A DNA stretch of 64,000 nt. Source: Selaginella tamariscina (lineage: Eukaryota; Streptophyta; Lycopodiopsida; Selaginellales; Selaginellaceae). Every line of letters starts with the position of its first letter. The first letter of the stretch is position 1. A program made the translations under genes and the position numbers. The notes beneath the pieces are model-generated. The model saw only the letters and a list, made by a program, of their open reading frames with translations. It was not told the DNA's origin and did not search any database. Positions 11,600 to 22,524 of this stretch are shown piece after piece. The stretch spans positions 257,827-321,826 of the forward strand of contig PUQB01000279.1 in the NCBI GenBank assembly GCA_003024785.1. Direction: 5' to 3'.

Positions 11600-12040
11600 T
11601 ATTAATAAACACACTAGGAACATATTTTAAATTATACATAATAATATATGATTTTATCTAATATATAGCCATATATAGTTTTAATAATAATATATTAATA
11701 ATATTGATAAAAAGGTTTAACATTGAAATATTCTTGAAATAATAAGAAATTAATTGAGAAAATCCCATTAATATATACAAATGTAAATTAAGTACTCAAA
11801 TAATTAACTAAATTAATTATCATAATCATGTTTAATATTGGAATATTGTTGGAATAATAAGAAAATAATAAAGAATATCCCATTAATATAAAGAAGATTA
11901 ATTACTCAAGTAATTAAGGAAATGATATTAATATATATATTAAAAACTATATATGACTATATATTAGATAAAATGATGTATTATTATGTATAATTTAAAA
12001 TATGTTCATAGTGTGTATTAATTTAATATTGATAATAAGG
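11600..12040. repeat. Inverted repeat in AT-rich core
   Basis: About 80-90 bases at 11605-11695 (containing AACATATTTTAAATTATACA) recur as the reverse complement at 11935-12015, with a third, direct-orientation relative near 12270-12320. The AT-rich arms can fold back. It could be a small MITE copy or part of the element's own structure. Confidence 0.6.
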
Positions 12041-12934
12041 TTTAACACATGAATATTCTTGAAATAATAACAAATTAATTGAGAAAATCCCATTAATATA
12101 TACAAATGTAGAATAATTACTGCAATAATTAAGAACAAGACTAATTTAATTATGATAATCAGGTTTAATATTAGAATATTCTTCAAATATTAATAAAATA
12201 TTAAAGAATATCCCATTGATACTAGGAAATGAAAACTAAATACTCGAGTAATTAAGAAAATAATAATAATAAACAGACTATGAATATATTTTAAATGATA
12301 CATAATAATATATCAATTTATTTATTGTATAAGTATATATTTATATATATATATATAATAAATATACTTGAATACTAAGAATGTAGAATATAGTCTAAAA
12401 TTTCGTAATATTAAACAGCTTGAATCACTTGAATAACATTAAATGCAATTTTAAAATACTCATTGGAACTGGAGAGTATATATGTCAGAGTGTCGGATAT
12501 TTGTGTCAACTCATCTTAAATTTTATTTTCTGTTCTTTTTAAAAAATTTGAATTTCTGACATATGTATTGTCGGTCTGACATGTAAATTTGAAAATGCAT
12601 TTAATTTCCCACTCAAATTCAGATCTGGTTCTTTCTCCGACAAGGGTTTCTTCATTTCTGTATTTTTCACTCTTTAGATCTTCTTTTTTCTTCATAGTGA
12701 TCATCTCAGGGCGAGATTAAATTGGGTGCTATTCTTTATAGAAAGCACGGCGCCTTCAGTGCTGTTTACAAGTAAGTATTATAAACAAATTTAAAAATAC
12801 TTATAAAGATTCACTCTCTTACATTTCTCTTAAAATTACAATTTAGGGTTTAGGAATGCATTAGGATTATAATATATTCCATTAGGGATTTATCCCGTTT
12901 AAATATCCTTTTAACTTAATATTCTAGGTTAACC

Positions 12935-13595
12935 GGGCCGGCGGGATTAATCCGGCCATTTCTTTTGGCCTCTTCGAAGAGGTGGCGGGATTAATCCCGC
13001 CACCATCTCCCGGGCAATGCTTCTCCGCCACTGAAAAAGAGTGGCAGGATTAATCCCGTCGATAACCTTCTCAACTGATGAAGAGTTACCAGAATTTATT
13101 AAAAAGAGTTGTCGGCGGGATTAATCCCGCCAACCATTTTAGGAGGCAGGGAAGGGGTGGCGGGATTAATCTCGCCACCACTTCCCTGTTTTAAAGATTT
13201 GGGGACAGGATTTATCCCGAGATCTCTTTGAAATCATAGTTTTGGAGAGAGTTATGTGCGGGTTTAATCCCGCCACCCATTCCCCGTCGTAAGAATTGTG
13301 GGCGGGATTAATCCCGCCGACTCTCTCCGAAGGGGTTGAGTCGGCGGCGGGATTAATCCCGCCGGACTCCCTTCCTCGTCGGAGAGAGTCGGCGGGATTA
13401 ATCCCGCCGGACTCCCCCCGAGGAGGAAGAGGCGGCGGGATTAATCCCGCCGGCTCTTCCTTGTCGGAGGGAGTCCAAGGCGGGATTAATCCCGCCGACT
13501 CTCTCCGAAGGGGTTGAGTCGGCGGCGGGATTAATCCCGCCGACCGTTCCTCGTCGGAGGGATTCGTGGGCGGGATTAATCCCGCCCATCAGTTG
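12935..13595. repeat. Palindrome array 2, 45-bp period
   Basis: Nine perfect copies of GGCGGGATTAATCCCGCC start at 12984, 13114, 13301, 13346, 13391, 13434, 13479, 13524 and 13569, with several decayed copies at 12935-13265. From 13301 the spacing is 45, 45, 43, 45, 45, 45 bases. Spacers alternate in orientation: the one at 13409-13433 is close to the reverse complement of that at 13452-13478, and the one at 13319-13345 recurs at 13497-13523. The array ends about 140 bases before the start of the DUF7869-type gene. Confidence 0.95.
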
Positions 13596-13728
13596 TATTA
13601 ATCAAACATGAGATATTATCTCTAAACATAATTATGTATTATTGCATATGCATATTATTAAGTAACCGTAATTCAGATTTCTTAGAAATATTGCATAAAC
13701 AGATATCATAAATAATACAATTATTTAT

Positions 13729-16700
13729 GTGCAGGACAATATGTTTAATACTGGAGATAAAGTATGTCTTCTTCGGAACAACGAGATAGTTGGCACTGGA
13801 ACTGTGGAAGTTCGAGATAATAATGCATCATGTCACAATATTGCCCAAGGATCTTGTGTGTACGTATGGGTGAACACCATTTACAAGCATGTTGAGGTTC
13901 TGGGAATGGAATTTGAGGAGGGTTCTCCTGTATTGTGGAATTTGGATGAAGTCAAGGCTGACACAGAATATGCAGAGTCACAAACAAATAGTAGCACGAG
14001 TTTACCAGATGATGGCTTGCCTGCTGTAATGGATGAGGTGATTCTCTTTCTTCGTGAGATTGAAGTCGGAAGAGGCATCATCACAGCTATAAATCCAATG
14101 GAAGCAGTGTCAGAAGAGAAACTAGGGTCCGACTTCGTGGGTGTAGTTGTGACAGAGGTTTCACCTAATGGCACATTGTATCCTGGATCCCTCGTGAGGT
14201 GGCGAACATCTGAATTAAGACGCAAGATGGTTCAACATATTCTGGGTTGGATTTCAATAATAACAACCCGGAAGAACAACTCATATTTGAAGAGGTTCCT
14301 TGCATTGGTCCTATTGTAAGAAAAAGGCGATTCATGGGTTGTAGATCTTCCCCTGCAAGTTTCAGCAAGAGGGTAAAGATGGATCCTACATCTTCCGAAA
14401 GTGTTACGAGCATTTCCACGATTGACTGTTGCAAGAAGAAGTGTTGTCAGATGGCAGACCGGAATGAAATTACCCAATGTAGACATGTCTTTCGTATGTC
14501 ACCCAAAAGCAAAGGCATGAGTTTGTATATGCTGCACTAACTGGGTGTATTGATGGAATGGCCTCGGACACAGGTTATCAGAGTACATCCATGGTATTTA
14601 ATAAGGTGGCCATCTGCTTCAAAGCTTGGTACAGTATATACGGGATCCCAAAGACCACGTTCTACCGTCGGAGGGATGAGTGGCTAGATGGAGCGCGAAC
14701 CTCAGTTCATGGGAACACTGGCTTGGTCAAAACCCGCTCTCACATCATGGCAGCCATAGAGATACTCAAGGCTTTTGTGGAAGCAAATGCAGACAGGATG
14801 CCTCACAAATGCCGAACCACAAATGCAGGGGTCAGGGAAAATCTCAAGGTTTTACCTTCAATCTACACTCAATTGAAACTGTGTGAACATGTGAACAAGT
14901 GCCTCAGTTTGATGGGGCTCCAAGCAATCTGCACTGGTACCTTCAACAACATATGGAATACTCATTTTAAGGATGTGGAGATTGCAAAACACTCTAGCTT
15001 TTCTAAGTGTGACACTTGTACATCATTGAAGGCTGCAGAGGCTTGTGCAAAAACCTTGGTGGAGATCACTACCATTCAAAGGAAGATGGAGGCCCACATG
15101 ATTGCACAACAAACTTGCCGGTCTCAGTACTATGCACACCGCATGCTTTCTGTGTCACGCCCATCAGAGTACCTGTGCTTGATCCATGACAAGATGGATC
15201 ATTCAAAGACCAGCATTCCAAAGCTCTTTGCAACACCAAAGTGCCTTGGAAATGTCATGAAACTTCCGATTTCATTGACAGGTGTGCTAACACATGGACA
15301 CGGTTGTGAGTCATATGGACACTTTTCACTTCCACATTGGTCTAGCGACTCCAATTTCACTATTGGGTCATTAGCCATGTGTTTCAGAAACCTTGAAGCC
15401 CACTCACAGACAAGTCCTATCAGTGATCTCAAAGTGAAGAAACAACACCTTCAACCTTTACATAATGCTCTCATGAACACGTCTGCACTTGAGGCTACTT
15501 GGGAATATGAGAGGCATTGTCAGCAACCTGCACAAACAGATGGCCCTGTTGAGAGTTCAGGTTCAGTGGAGGGATCTAGCTCAAATAGTGTACATGTGTC
15601 CTCAACATCAAATAAGCTTCCTCGTCATTTGCTTTTACAGATGGATAATTGTGCAGGCGAGAACAAAAATAGGTAAATCATTTTACTTAAGGGTTTCTCA
15701 AGCTCATACTTACTTTTATTTTCTAGATATGTGCTAGCATACTTGTCAATGCTTGTTGCCAAAGGTGTGTTTGAAACAATCACGCTCAGTTTCCTTATGG
15801 TTGGTCACACTCATGAAGATATTGATGCATTCTTCAGCAAGGTCTCCAACTCTACAAAAAGGACAAGTGCACTTACCTTACCGCATATGATGAATCTTTT
15901 TGAAAATTGCATCTCTAAAAAAAGTTGTGCTTTGCTTGTGACTGAGGTGCCAGACTTCAAAAAATTTCTCAAGGAGTATATAAAAGAAGGGAGTGATTCT
16001 TTAGTTGGTCACCTTGTGCCGCTACAATTCTTTTTCTCCATACGAGATGGTATACCTATTATGCAGTACAAGTTACGGCTATCAGAGCAGGAGTGGTTAC
16101 CGAAAGAGGGCTTAATGCTCTTCAAAAGTGGAGAGGATGGAAAGCCACTTCTCCCAAAAGGACAACCAGACCCTATTCCATTGAGTGCCCAGCTCAAGGA
16201 ACAAGAGGTTATTATTGATGGCATCAAAAAATATGTGGCATGGGTTCAAAAATCGATGCCAAAGAATTTTGATAAGGCAACTGGTTACTCAGAACTATAT
16301 AAGCATGTGGTCAACTATTGGGAGACTGTTGTTCGAGAGTTGGAAGGGCCTACTGTCACAAGTACAGAATTGTAACACCCTTTTGGCCTAAAACAAGGTG
16401 GCGAGAGGAGATTGAAATGACATCACTGAGCACAGACGACATAGAAGCCAGTAGTGATGTGGAAGTGCAAACCCCACATTTTGTTGGACAAAGGAACCAA
16501 AAACCTAAAGCATACTTTGATTGCTGCAAGGATCTTCAAAAACTAATGATGGTTCTCATTACTCCAGATGCGTCATATAATCAGCCTATTTGGATGGGTC
16601 AAATTATCGACACACCTGAAGTAATCACAAAAAATAGTATTGTTAAGGTTGCATGGTTCAAATCACAAAAAAGGCACACGAGAAGGAGAGCGAAAGATAT

Positions 16701-16852
16701 AATGGATGCCTAGAGAAAACATGGTCTCCCAATCAAAAAGACCCAGCATGTTTTATAAATGTTAAATCCATTCGATATGGGTGGATGTCAAGAAGCGTTG
16801 ATAAAGTCACGATTAACAAAACTGCAAGGGAATGTATGTTTTCTGAAGCTTA
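13729..16852 (+). CDS. DUF7869-type transposase-like protein, frameshifted
   Basis: An N-terminal module (13741-14240: TGDKVCLLRN, then VGRGIITAINP and GSDFVGVVVTEV) resembles the N-terminus of the divergent ParB-methyltransferase-like protein. A Cys cluster CCKKKCC follows (about 14428), then TGCIDGMASD and GIPKTTFYRRR (14640-14675, helix-turn-helix-like), CDTC (about 15008), and a core with QMDNCAGENKNR (about 15640-15672). A 54-bp intron (15673-15726, GT...AG) joins in frame to YVLAYL and FLMVGHTHEDIDAFF (about 15790-15835). The tail includes PIWMGQIIDTPEV (about 16590) and VDKVTINK. The D...HTHED arrangement recalls RNase H-like nucleases. I believe the family is the uncharacterised DUF7869, seen in plant and animal repeats. 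Frameshifts occur near 14240, 14515, 16370 and 16700. Inferred role: transposase of the surrounding element. Confidence 0.65.
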
Positions 16853-17214
16853 AAGCAATTACAAAAATAAAATATCATATATTAATATTCATAATTATTA
16901 TAAACTCTTTAATAATAGTACCAAATTGTATACTTAACTATATAAATTTAAAAAATGATATGGAAGATTGACTATATTATTAGGATTTTATATATATATT
17001 ATTACTATTACAAATTTTTAAAAATGTTATATTTAAATATTAATATCTTAATAACAACATCAATATTTATATAATGTACCTCTTATGCTCTTCCTTAATT
17101 GTTATATTAGGCAATATATTATATAATTTAATACATTCTACTTTTATAATGTTATTAATTTTTGTTCAATGAATGCTATAATTTATTAAAGGGTAGAATA
17201 CAAAATAGAATATT
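16853..17214. other. AT-rich tail of the DUF7869-type gene
   Basis: Very AT-rich with TATATAT runs and no coding signal. It probably holds the 3' end of the preceding gene and the inner part of the right inverted arm. Confidence 0.5.
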
Positions 17215-17440
17215 CTAAAGAATATTCTCTTTTCAAACATATATTCTAAAGAATATTCCTTTAATATTAGAAAATGCTAATTAAATAGCTAAAATTGCTA
17301 ATTATTAGGAAATGGGACTATAGCCATGCCCATTTTAGTTACAACTTGCATCAAAGTGCCACAATAACTTCATATTTTAATTATATCTTACTAGCAGATC
17401 TCCCCAAACATGAATAAGATATCTAGTTCAGTACATTGAA
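17215..17440. repeat. Right inverted-repeat arm of the large DNA element
   Basis: Reverse complement of the left arm at 2606-2890, with the same motifs in the same order. The best stretch is 17325-17392, where TGGGCATG, GTTGTAACTAA and AGTAAGATAT are kept at nearly the same spacing. Divergence suggests an old insertion or arms that evolve fast. Confidence 0.65.
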
Positions 17441-19385
17441 CTAAGATACATTATCCATTTAAACACCTAGCAATTCACATTGCTCGTTAAGCACCGTATT
17501 AAGAAATGCCTCATTTTTTAACTAACTTGAAAACACGTTTCAAGTTATAACACTAAGGTAGTGCCTTACCAAAGTGTTGAACTCAAGTCCGCTTGACTCT
17601 TTATATTATATGATTATGGCCATCACATGTGATCATAACCAAGTTTTGATATTGAGCGTTTCAAACTTAATATTGAAGAGATGTCATACCATACTTTGAC
17701 AAGTCATTTATAATTAATCTTGAAAAGATAGTTACATATTCTGCCAAAGTCTAACGTATGAATATCTCAATGATGAGGTGACAAGAAACCTCATATTCTC
17801 AAACAAGATATGGATCATACGTTAAGAACCTTGAACTATGATTACCAAGAAGGGACACCAACTTTTTGAGCTATTCACAAAACTCGATATCGTACTTTCA
17901 CGAATGTTAAAGTAAACTCAAGGAACACCACCAGACCTTGAGATAGAACTGACAACTAACTCAAGGAATATAATCAAACCTTGAGTCAAGAATAGTTTCA
18001 TTTTTTAATATTCCGAAGGATTGAAGATACATACTCTATTTTGTTCTTTATGTGCCCACATTTGCGACCATGATGCAAAGTCAAGAAATCATTATTGAAT
18101 AACTGTATTCGATTCTAAAATGAAATCGATATTGAAAACCAATATCAACTTCTAATTCTCATTGAATATTGACTCTTTGAGGAGGTACATGCACTTAAAC
18201 CTCCAAAATGTAAATCCAAATAACTTCCAGCTTATTTGACACCACCAAATATAACTTATTAAACTTAGCAAGTTTTCTTACTTAGTCAATAAGTAGAGTG
18301 GAGAATCCCAAATCATGCTCTTCTTAAGCAAGGAATCACCCTTGTTCAAGAGCTTATCCCCACATTACAAACAATATTACAGATTTCAAGATTAAAGAGT
18401 TAACAATGAAAATGCACAAGTGTGCGCTGAACGCCTTCACTATGCAAGTCCTTCATTATCAGTAAATTGAAAATGTAAACGTATGTTTCCAACATTACTC
18501 TTTTTGGTAGATCACGCCATCTACCTTGAAACTGTACTATAAGAAGCGGAATCCTTAAACTGTTATCCCAACTCTCTCATGATCCCATATGAGATACACT
18601 TTAAATAAGTTAGCAGAGTTAGCTAACTTGAATACAGAGTGCACGCTTACAACTAACTAAGATTTCATGTTATACTTTGTTCAAATCAAAAAACTTGAAT
18701 TTAGTAAACTATTCCACCTAATGTTACTTGTAGCTAGCGTCATTAAAATATTGCAAACATCGGACAATACTTTAATTACATTGGATCTTCAAACCCACTA
18801 CTTAACATATTCATCATATGTTAAATCCAACTTTTATCATTCCATAAGTTCATCACCATAGTTTGCTTTTGGAGTTACACTCTTAAAAACATGCACTATA
18901 ATGAGAGCTTATTTTACACCTTTTGTTAAAATGTAGTGTTCACTCTTATGTTTAAATATGCCCCTTCTTCCAAAATCAAAGGCACACATTTAACGTAAGC
19001 CTTTCCCCACTGAACACTATTGCCGAAACCAATATTGAATCTTGAAATAAGTCAAAACTCAAAAGACGTTGTCACATTCTCAATAAGTGTAAGCTTAGCA
19101 TATTACATGATCCACTTCACAAGACTTAGTTTGTAAGCCAGAATAAACTAATACGCCAGTCTTGTAGAAGTATATGGTAAAGTAACATGAACATTTATAA
19201 GGTAAAATAACCTGGCATACAACTGGAAGTTGACTTTCAAGTGTTACCTTTGACATTCGAGTCCATAACCCACACCCACTTACCAAGCGGATGTTCTTTG
19301 ATATTTACATATATATACCTTTAAAAATTTTAAATTCTCTTATGAAAAGTTTTAAAGTTTTTAAAGTCTCTTATGAAAGTTTAAA
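17441..19385. other. AT-rich noncoding stretch with degenerate hairpins
   Basis: No gene supported. Many short inverted repeats, such as AACTTGAAA/TTTCAAGTT near 17526-17548, GCAAT/ATTGC near 17470, ATCACATGTGAT near 17622, and AGTTAGC/GCTAACT near 18609. The texture is like 1061-2605. It may be an outer part of the element's ends. Confidence 0.35.
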
Positions 19386-19388
19386 ATT

Positions 19389-19450
19389 TACTATAACCTT
19401 TATGCTAACACACATATGTGTTAGCCAACTTGTCCATATAAAGGAATGTT
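19389..19450 (-). repeat. Fragment of LTR-B
   Basis: Contains CTAACACACATATGTGTTAG and AACTTGTCC, which is the reverse complement of the block found in the LTRs of element B (29165-29542, 34484-34862). Only a small piece remains. Confidence 0.55.
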
Positions 19451-19559
19451 AAAAATTTATTCATGGGCAAATACAACAAACAATTCTCGGTTTCTCCTCT
19501 ACATTCTACACTGCCTAGCTACCTCTCTAACTACATCAAAACACTATATACACCTTAGC

Positions 19560-19840
19560 TGTCATCACACACGTCAACAGCCACGTATCACACACGTCAA
19601 CAGCCACGTCATCACACACGTCAACAGCAACAGCCACGTCATCACACACATCAGCAGCCACATCATCACACACGCCAGCAACCACATCGTCACACATGCC
19701 AGTAGTCAACATCATCACACATGCCAGTAGTCAACGTCATCACACATGCCAGTAGTCAATGTCATCACACACGTCATCACCACGTCAGCAGCCACATTAG
19801 CGCATACGTAAGCAGCCATGTCATCCCATGCGTCAGCAAC
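19560..19840. repeat. Minisatellite (CATCACACACGTCAGCAGCCA-like unit)
   Basis: About a dozen degenerate tandem units of roughly 18-24 bases built on GTCATCACACACGTCAACAG and variants. Frames through it give low-complexity Thr/His/Val peptides and are not genes. Confidence 0.85.
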
Positions 19841-19913
19841 CACGTCAACACAAACCCAGAAACTATGTAAGCAATCCCACCAGCACGCACAATTACCATC
19901 ATCTGGTACCTCC

Positions 19914-20808
19914 TCAATGAGGGTTTACTAACCACCGGGCGCGACTCCATCTCCACTTCACCGATTTTGCAGTTTCACACCTAACAATGGAAGCCGCAGT
20001 CTCTCCAGCAAATCCCTCTCCTCCAGATCCCCTCGTTCCCCTGCACCTCATGATGTGAGGCAACTGCTGACACAAGTGTTGTCCAGAAGAAACAACAACA
20101 CGTTGAGTTGGCCACCTCTGCCCCTTGAACACGCATGCATTTTGTGAGCGCCAAATTGCCCACATGGTGCAACCTCGTATGAAGTACCACTGGTTCGACG
20201 ACATCCCTAACGGTTCTTCCACCGTATCTAAGGCAAGGCTCGGACTAAAGCTTGGAGGTACATCCCTATTCACCTTCACAACCCACACGCCAGCCGACTT
20301 TGGGATGTAGATTGCATGCTCTCCAAGACAAGCTATCTCCCAACTCACCAGGGCGTCCTGCCAACTCACCTGTTTCACCACACGCATAGCTCGGGCCCAG
20401 ATTTCATGTGCACACACACACTCCCAAAAGTAGTGTTGCTCCGATTCCAGCGTCCCGCAAGCATCACACCCTTGAAACGGGAGTCTCCAGATATTGCCAT
20501 GCATAGCCAAACTATTTTGAAGGAGCATCCATCATCGCCTTGATTGCTAACAGCCACAGACCCGACCATAACTCACAACCAAAGTCTTTTCTCAACCCCT
20601 GCGGGAGCCCAGTTGCGTGTAGGTGATCTGCTAACTTGGATACTGGGTGCCGTCCCAGTAAGAGTTTTCTTCCCATGCATGGCTGATAATTGAAGAAACT
20701 GCACCTTGATTCTCCTGTTGTCCACCTCCACGCCTTGGGATCAAAGTCAGCTCCTCCATAACCCCCTTCGAAAGAGTTATAGCACTTGCCAGTCACCGTG
20801 GCGGACAC
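19914..20808 (-). pseudogene. LINE reverse-transcriptase C-terminal remnant (zf-RVT)
   Basis: Minus-strand frames read like the zinc-binding region after the reverse transcriptase of plant non-LTR elements: LPFQGCDACGTLESEQHYFW, then an ECVCAHEIWARA stretch at about 20470-20380, preceded by SGLWLLAIKA near 20540. The pattern C-x2-CG...E..H.FW.C is typical of zf-RVT. There is a frame change near 20530 and no upstream RT core is visible in the window. The downstream part up to 19914 is Trp-rich and compatible with the same region. Confidence 0.65.
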
Positions 20809-21235
20809 ACGGATCTACACAAGGGTACTTCTTTGCCATATCCACCACCTGTGCTAGTCATGCCGCTGACAAATCTGGTAGCAGGATGATCTCTACCTCA
20901 TTATTCTTAATTTTTTAAATTTACCCATGCCTAGAGTTAACTATTTAATAACCTTTAATCTTCTTAGTCTAGTGAGTTTCTTCTTGAGTTCGTGGCTACA
21001 ATAGCCCGTCATTTCTTGACACCTGAAATCTCGCCCTTCCCTACCTGCGAAATCATACACAACCACACCGTGGACCCCCATGCTCCTCAAGAATCAGCCA
21101 ATCTCCTGTCTGGAACTCCTGTGCCTGCCAATCTCCCATTCCTCGCAGTAGATCCCGTGCGTATTCGAGGGTTTAATTGCGCGCTGCGTCGTGTGTCTGT
21201 TACCACATGTACAGGGTGATCCTCCACCATTGGAT
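20809..21235. other. Noncoding stretch, nothing recognised
   Basis: No supported gene, tandem array or element end. It may be further decayed LINE sequence between the zf-RVT remnant and the LTR-A fragment. Confidence 0.3.
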
Positions 21236-21722
21236 CCACTTAGGGAGTTTAGTTAGTAAAACACTTATGTCTACCTATGATGCACACTCATGTTCTCATT
21301 AAGTATTAGCCCTAGGTCTAAGGTATGACTTGGCCACTCAAGCCCTTAGGGGTTAGTCATAGGTAAGGGTACTGCATAAAGGGGTCGTATTCCCGGATGA
21401 GAGTGATTTTTCAAGGGGTAAGTCATGATGATGCCTTAGCTCTATCATGAGGGTATGTGCAAGGCATGTCTCTTTGGTGAAGTTAGGGCATGAACCTGTC
21501 TAGGTCTTTTAGGGCAAATCCTAAAGTCTTCTTGGGTTATTCTCTAGGGTTTTGAGGTCATTCTAGGGGACTTATGGTAGACCTTAAGTCTCGTGTCTAC
21601 TAAACATCTGAGTTAGACTCTTGGGGTCATCTTGGAAGATTTAGAGTTGTTTACACAAAGTGTTGACGCCAAAATGGCCACTTGGCAGTCACGTGTTAGC
21701 CCTTTGAGTTAAAACTTTGACA
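21236..21722 (-). repeat. LTR-A fragment, antisense
   Basis: Reverse complement of the first roughly 490 bases of the LTR-A family. Its 5' end TGTCAAAGTTTTAACTC is at 21722. Compare the solo LTR-A at 40297-42054, which starts TGTCAGAGTTTTAACCC. The rest of the LTR is missing. Confidence 0.75.
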
Positions 21723-21759
21723 AAGTTTGAGCCAATCAAGCCTTCATATTTTGTGGGTT

Positions 21760-22183
21760 CAAAAAACTTCAAAGTTTTGGATGACTAGTTATATGATATT
21801 GAAAATTACTTTAAGGTTGCTTCTATAAGAAAGGCAAAAAAGGTTGCATGCACCAAGTAGTTTCTTAAGGAGGAAGCTAAAACTTGGTAGTATATTGTTG
21901 AAGTGAATATGGATACCGAAACAGTTAAAGTTGCATGAAAAGAAGATCAAAAGCAGTATATGTTGGTGACCTTGGATTACGATTGCGTGTTAATTTAACA
22001 ACATGTAAACAAGGAAACTTAATAAACTATGTTTGATGATGAAGCTCAAAGTTGTTTCATGGCTAACTTAAATGATAAGACTCTAAGGGAGATCCTTAAG
22101 TACAAGCCAATAAAATATCGGGATTGTCAGGCAATTTCACCCTCATTTTTAGTCATAACCTTGAAACGATCCGACTTTGTGAT
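21760..22183 (+). pseudogene. Retrotransposon gag remnant
   Basis: Short frames read DYFKVASIRKAKKVA then FLKEEAKTWWY and VKVAWKEDQKQ, the usual style of a retrotransposon gag segment (hydrophobic-EEAKTWW). Stops interrupt it and a solo LTR-B is inserted at its end. The parent element is not identified. Confidence 0.5.
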
Positions 22184-22524
22184 TGTCACAACCTTGTGCA
22201 AAGGGCAAAACCTTTTAGAACAAGGGTGGAACCTTTGAACTGAAAGGAGGAGATGTATTCAAGAGAGAAATGAATACAAAATGAAATACAAAGCCGAAGA
22301 CTAATGTTGAATGATTATGAGAAACCTGGATTAGAACCCATTTATATATCTAAGGTCCTGAGGATTGTGTGGTTCAACTGGTCTAGAACATACATATGAA
22401 TATACGCCTTGTTGTTGATGGTGTAAATTTATCATATGGACAAGTTGGTTAACACATATGTGTGTTAGTGAAAAAGGTTTTGGGTTCAAGTCTTGTAAAA
22501 GGCAAAATAACCATAATCTTTAGA
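22184..22524. mobile_element. Solo LTR-B with 5-bp target duplication
   Basis: About 341 bp starting TGTCACAACCTTGTGCAAAG and ending in a decayed ATCTTTAGA. It is related along its length to the LTRs of element B. It is flanked by the direct repeat GTGAT at 22179-22183 and 22525-22529, so it is a solo LTR left by recombination. Confidence 0.85.

Larger units (their letters stand above)
10716..12930. other. AT-rich spacer between palindrome arrays
   Basis: No supported gene. It holds scattered AAACCCTAA motifs (10760-10870), a telomere-like run (11313-11343), repeated GTTTAACATTGAATATTC-like units, and an inverted repeat around 11600-12040. A segment near 12715-12775 (AAAGCACGGCGCCTTCAGTG followed by GTAAGT) is less AT-rich and could be a 5' untranslated exon of the plus-strand gene at 13729, but this is weak. 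Confidence 0.5.
2606..17440. mobile_element. Large DNA mobile element (candidate) with ParB-methyltransferase, palindrome arrays and DUF7869-type gene
   Basis: Seen: diverged inverted arms at both ends, three protein genes, and two palindrome arrays in the centre. Two minus-strand genes (HAD phosphatase, ParB-methyltransferase-like) occupy the left half and one plus-strand gene (DUF7869-type) the right half. The 5' ends of the two large genes face the palindrome-rich middle. Inferred: the unit moves as one, with the DUF7869-type protein as likely transposase and the others as accessory functions. Not shown: exact ends, target duplication, or a second copy. It could instead be two adjacent elements, or a locus that merely sits between two inverted copies of a smaller repeat. 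Confidence 0.55.

Noticed and set aside
13296..13589. Short open frames rich in GLIPP/GGINPA in array 2
   Set aside because: Same artefact of the palindromic repeat.
19446..19730. Open frame with THVNSHVITHVNS repeats
   Set aside because: Product of the minisatellite; no start or splice evidence and surrounded by repeats.
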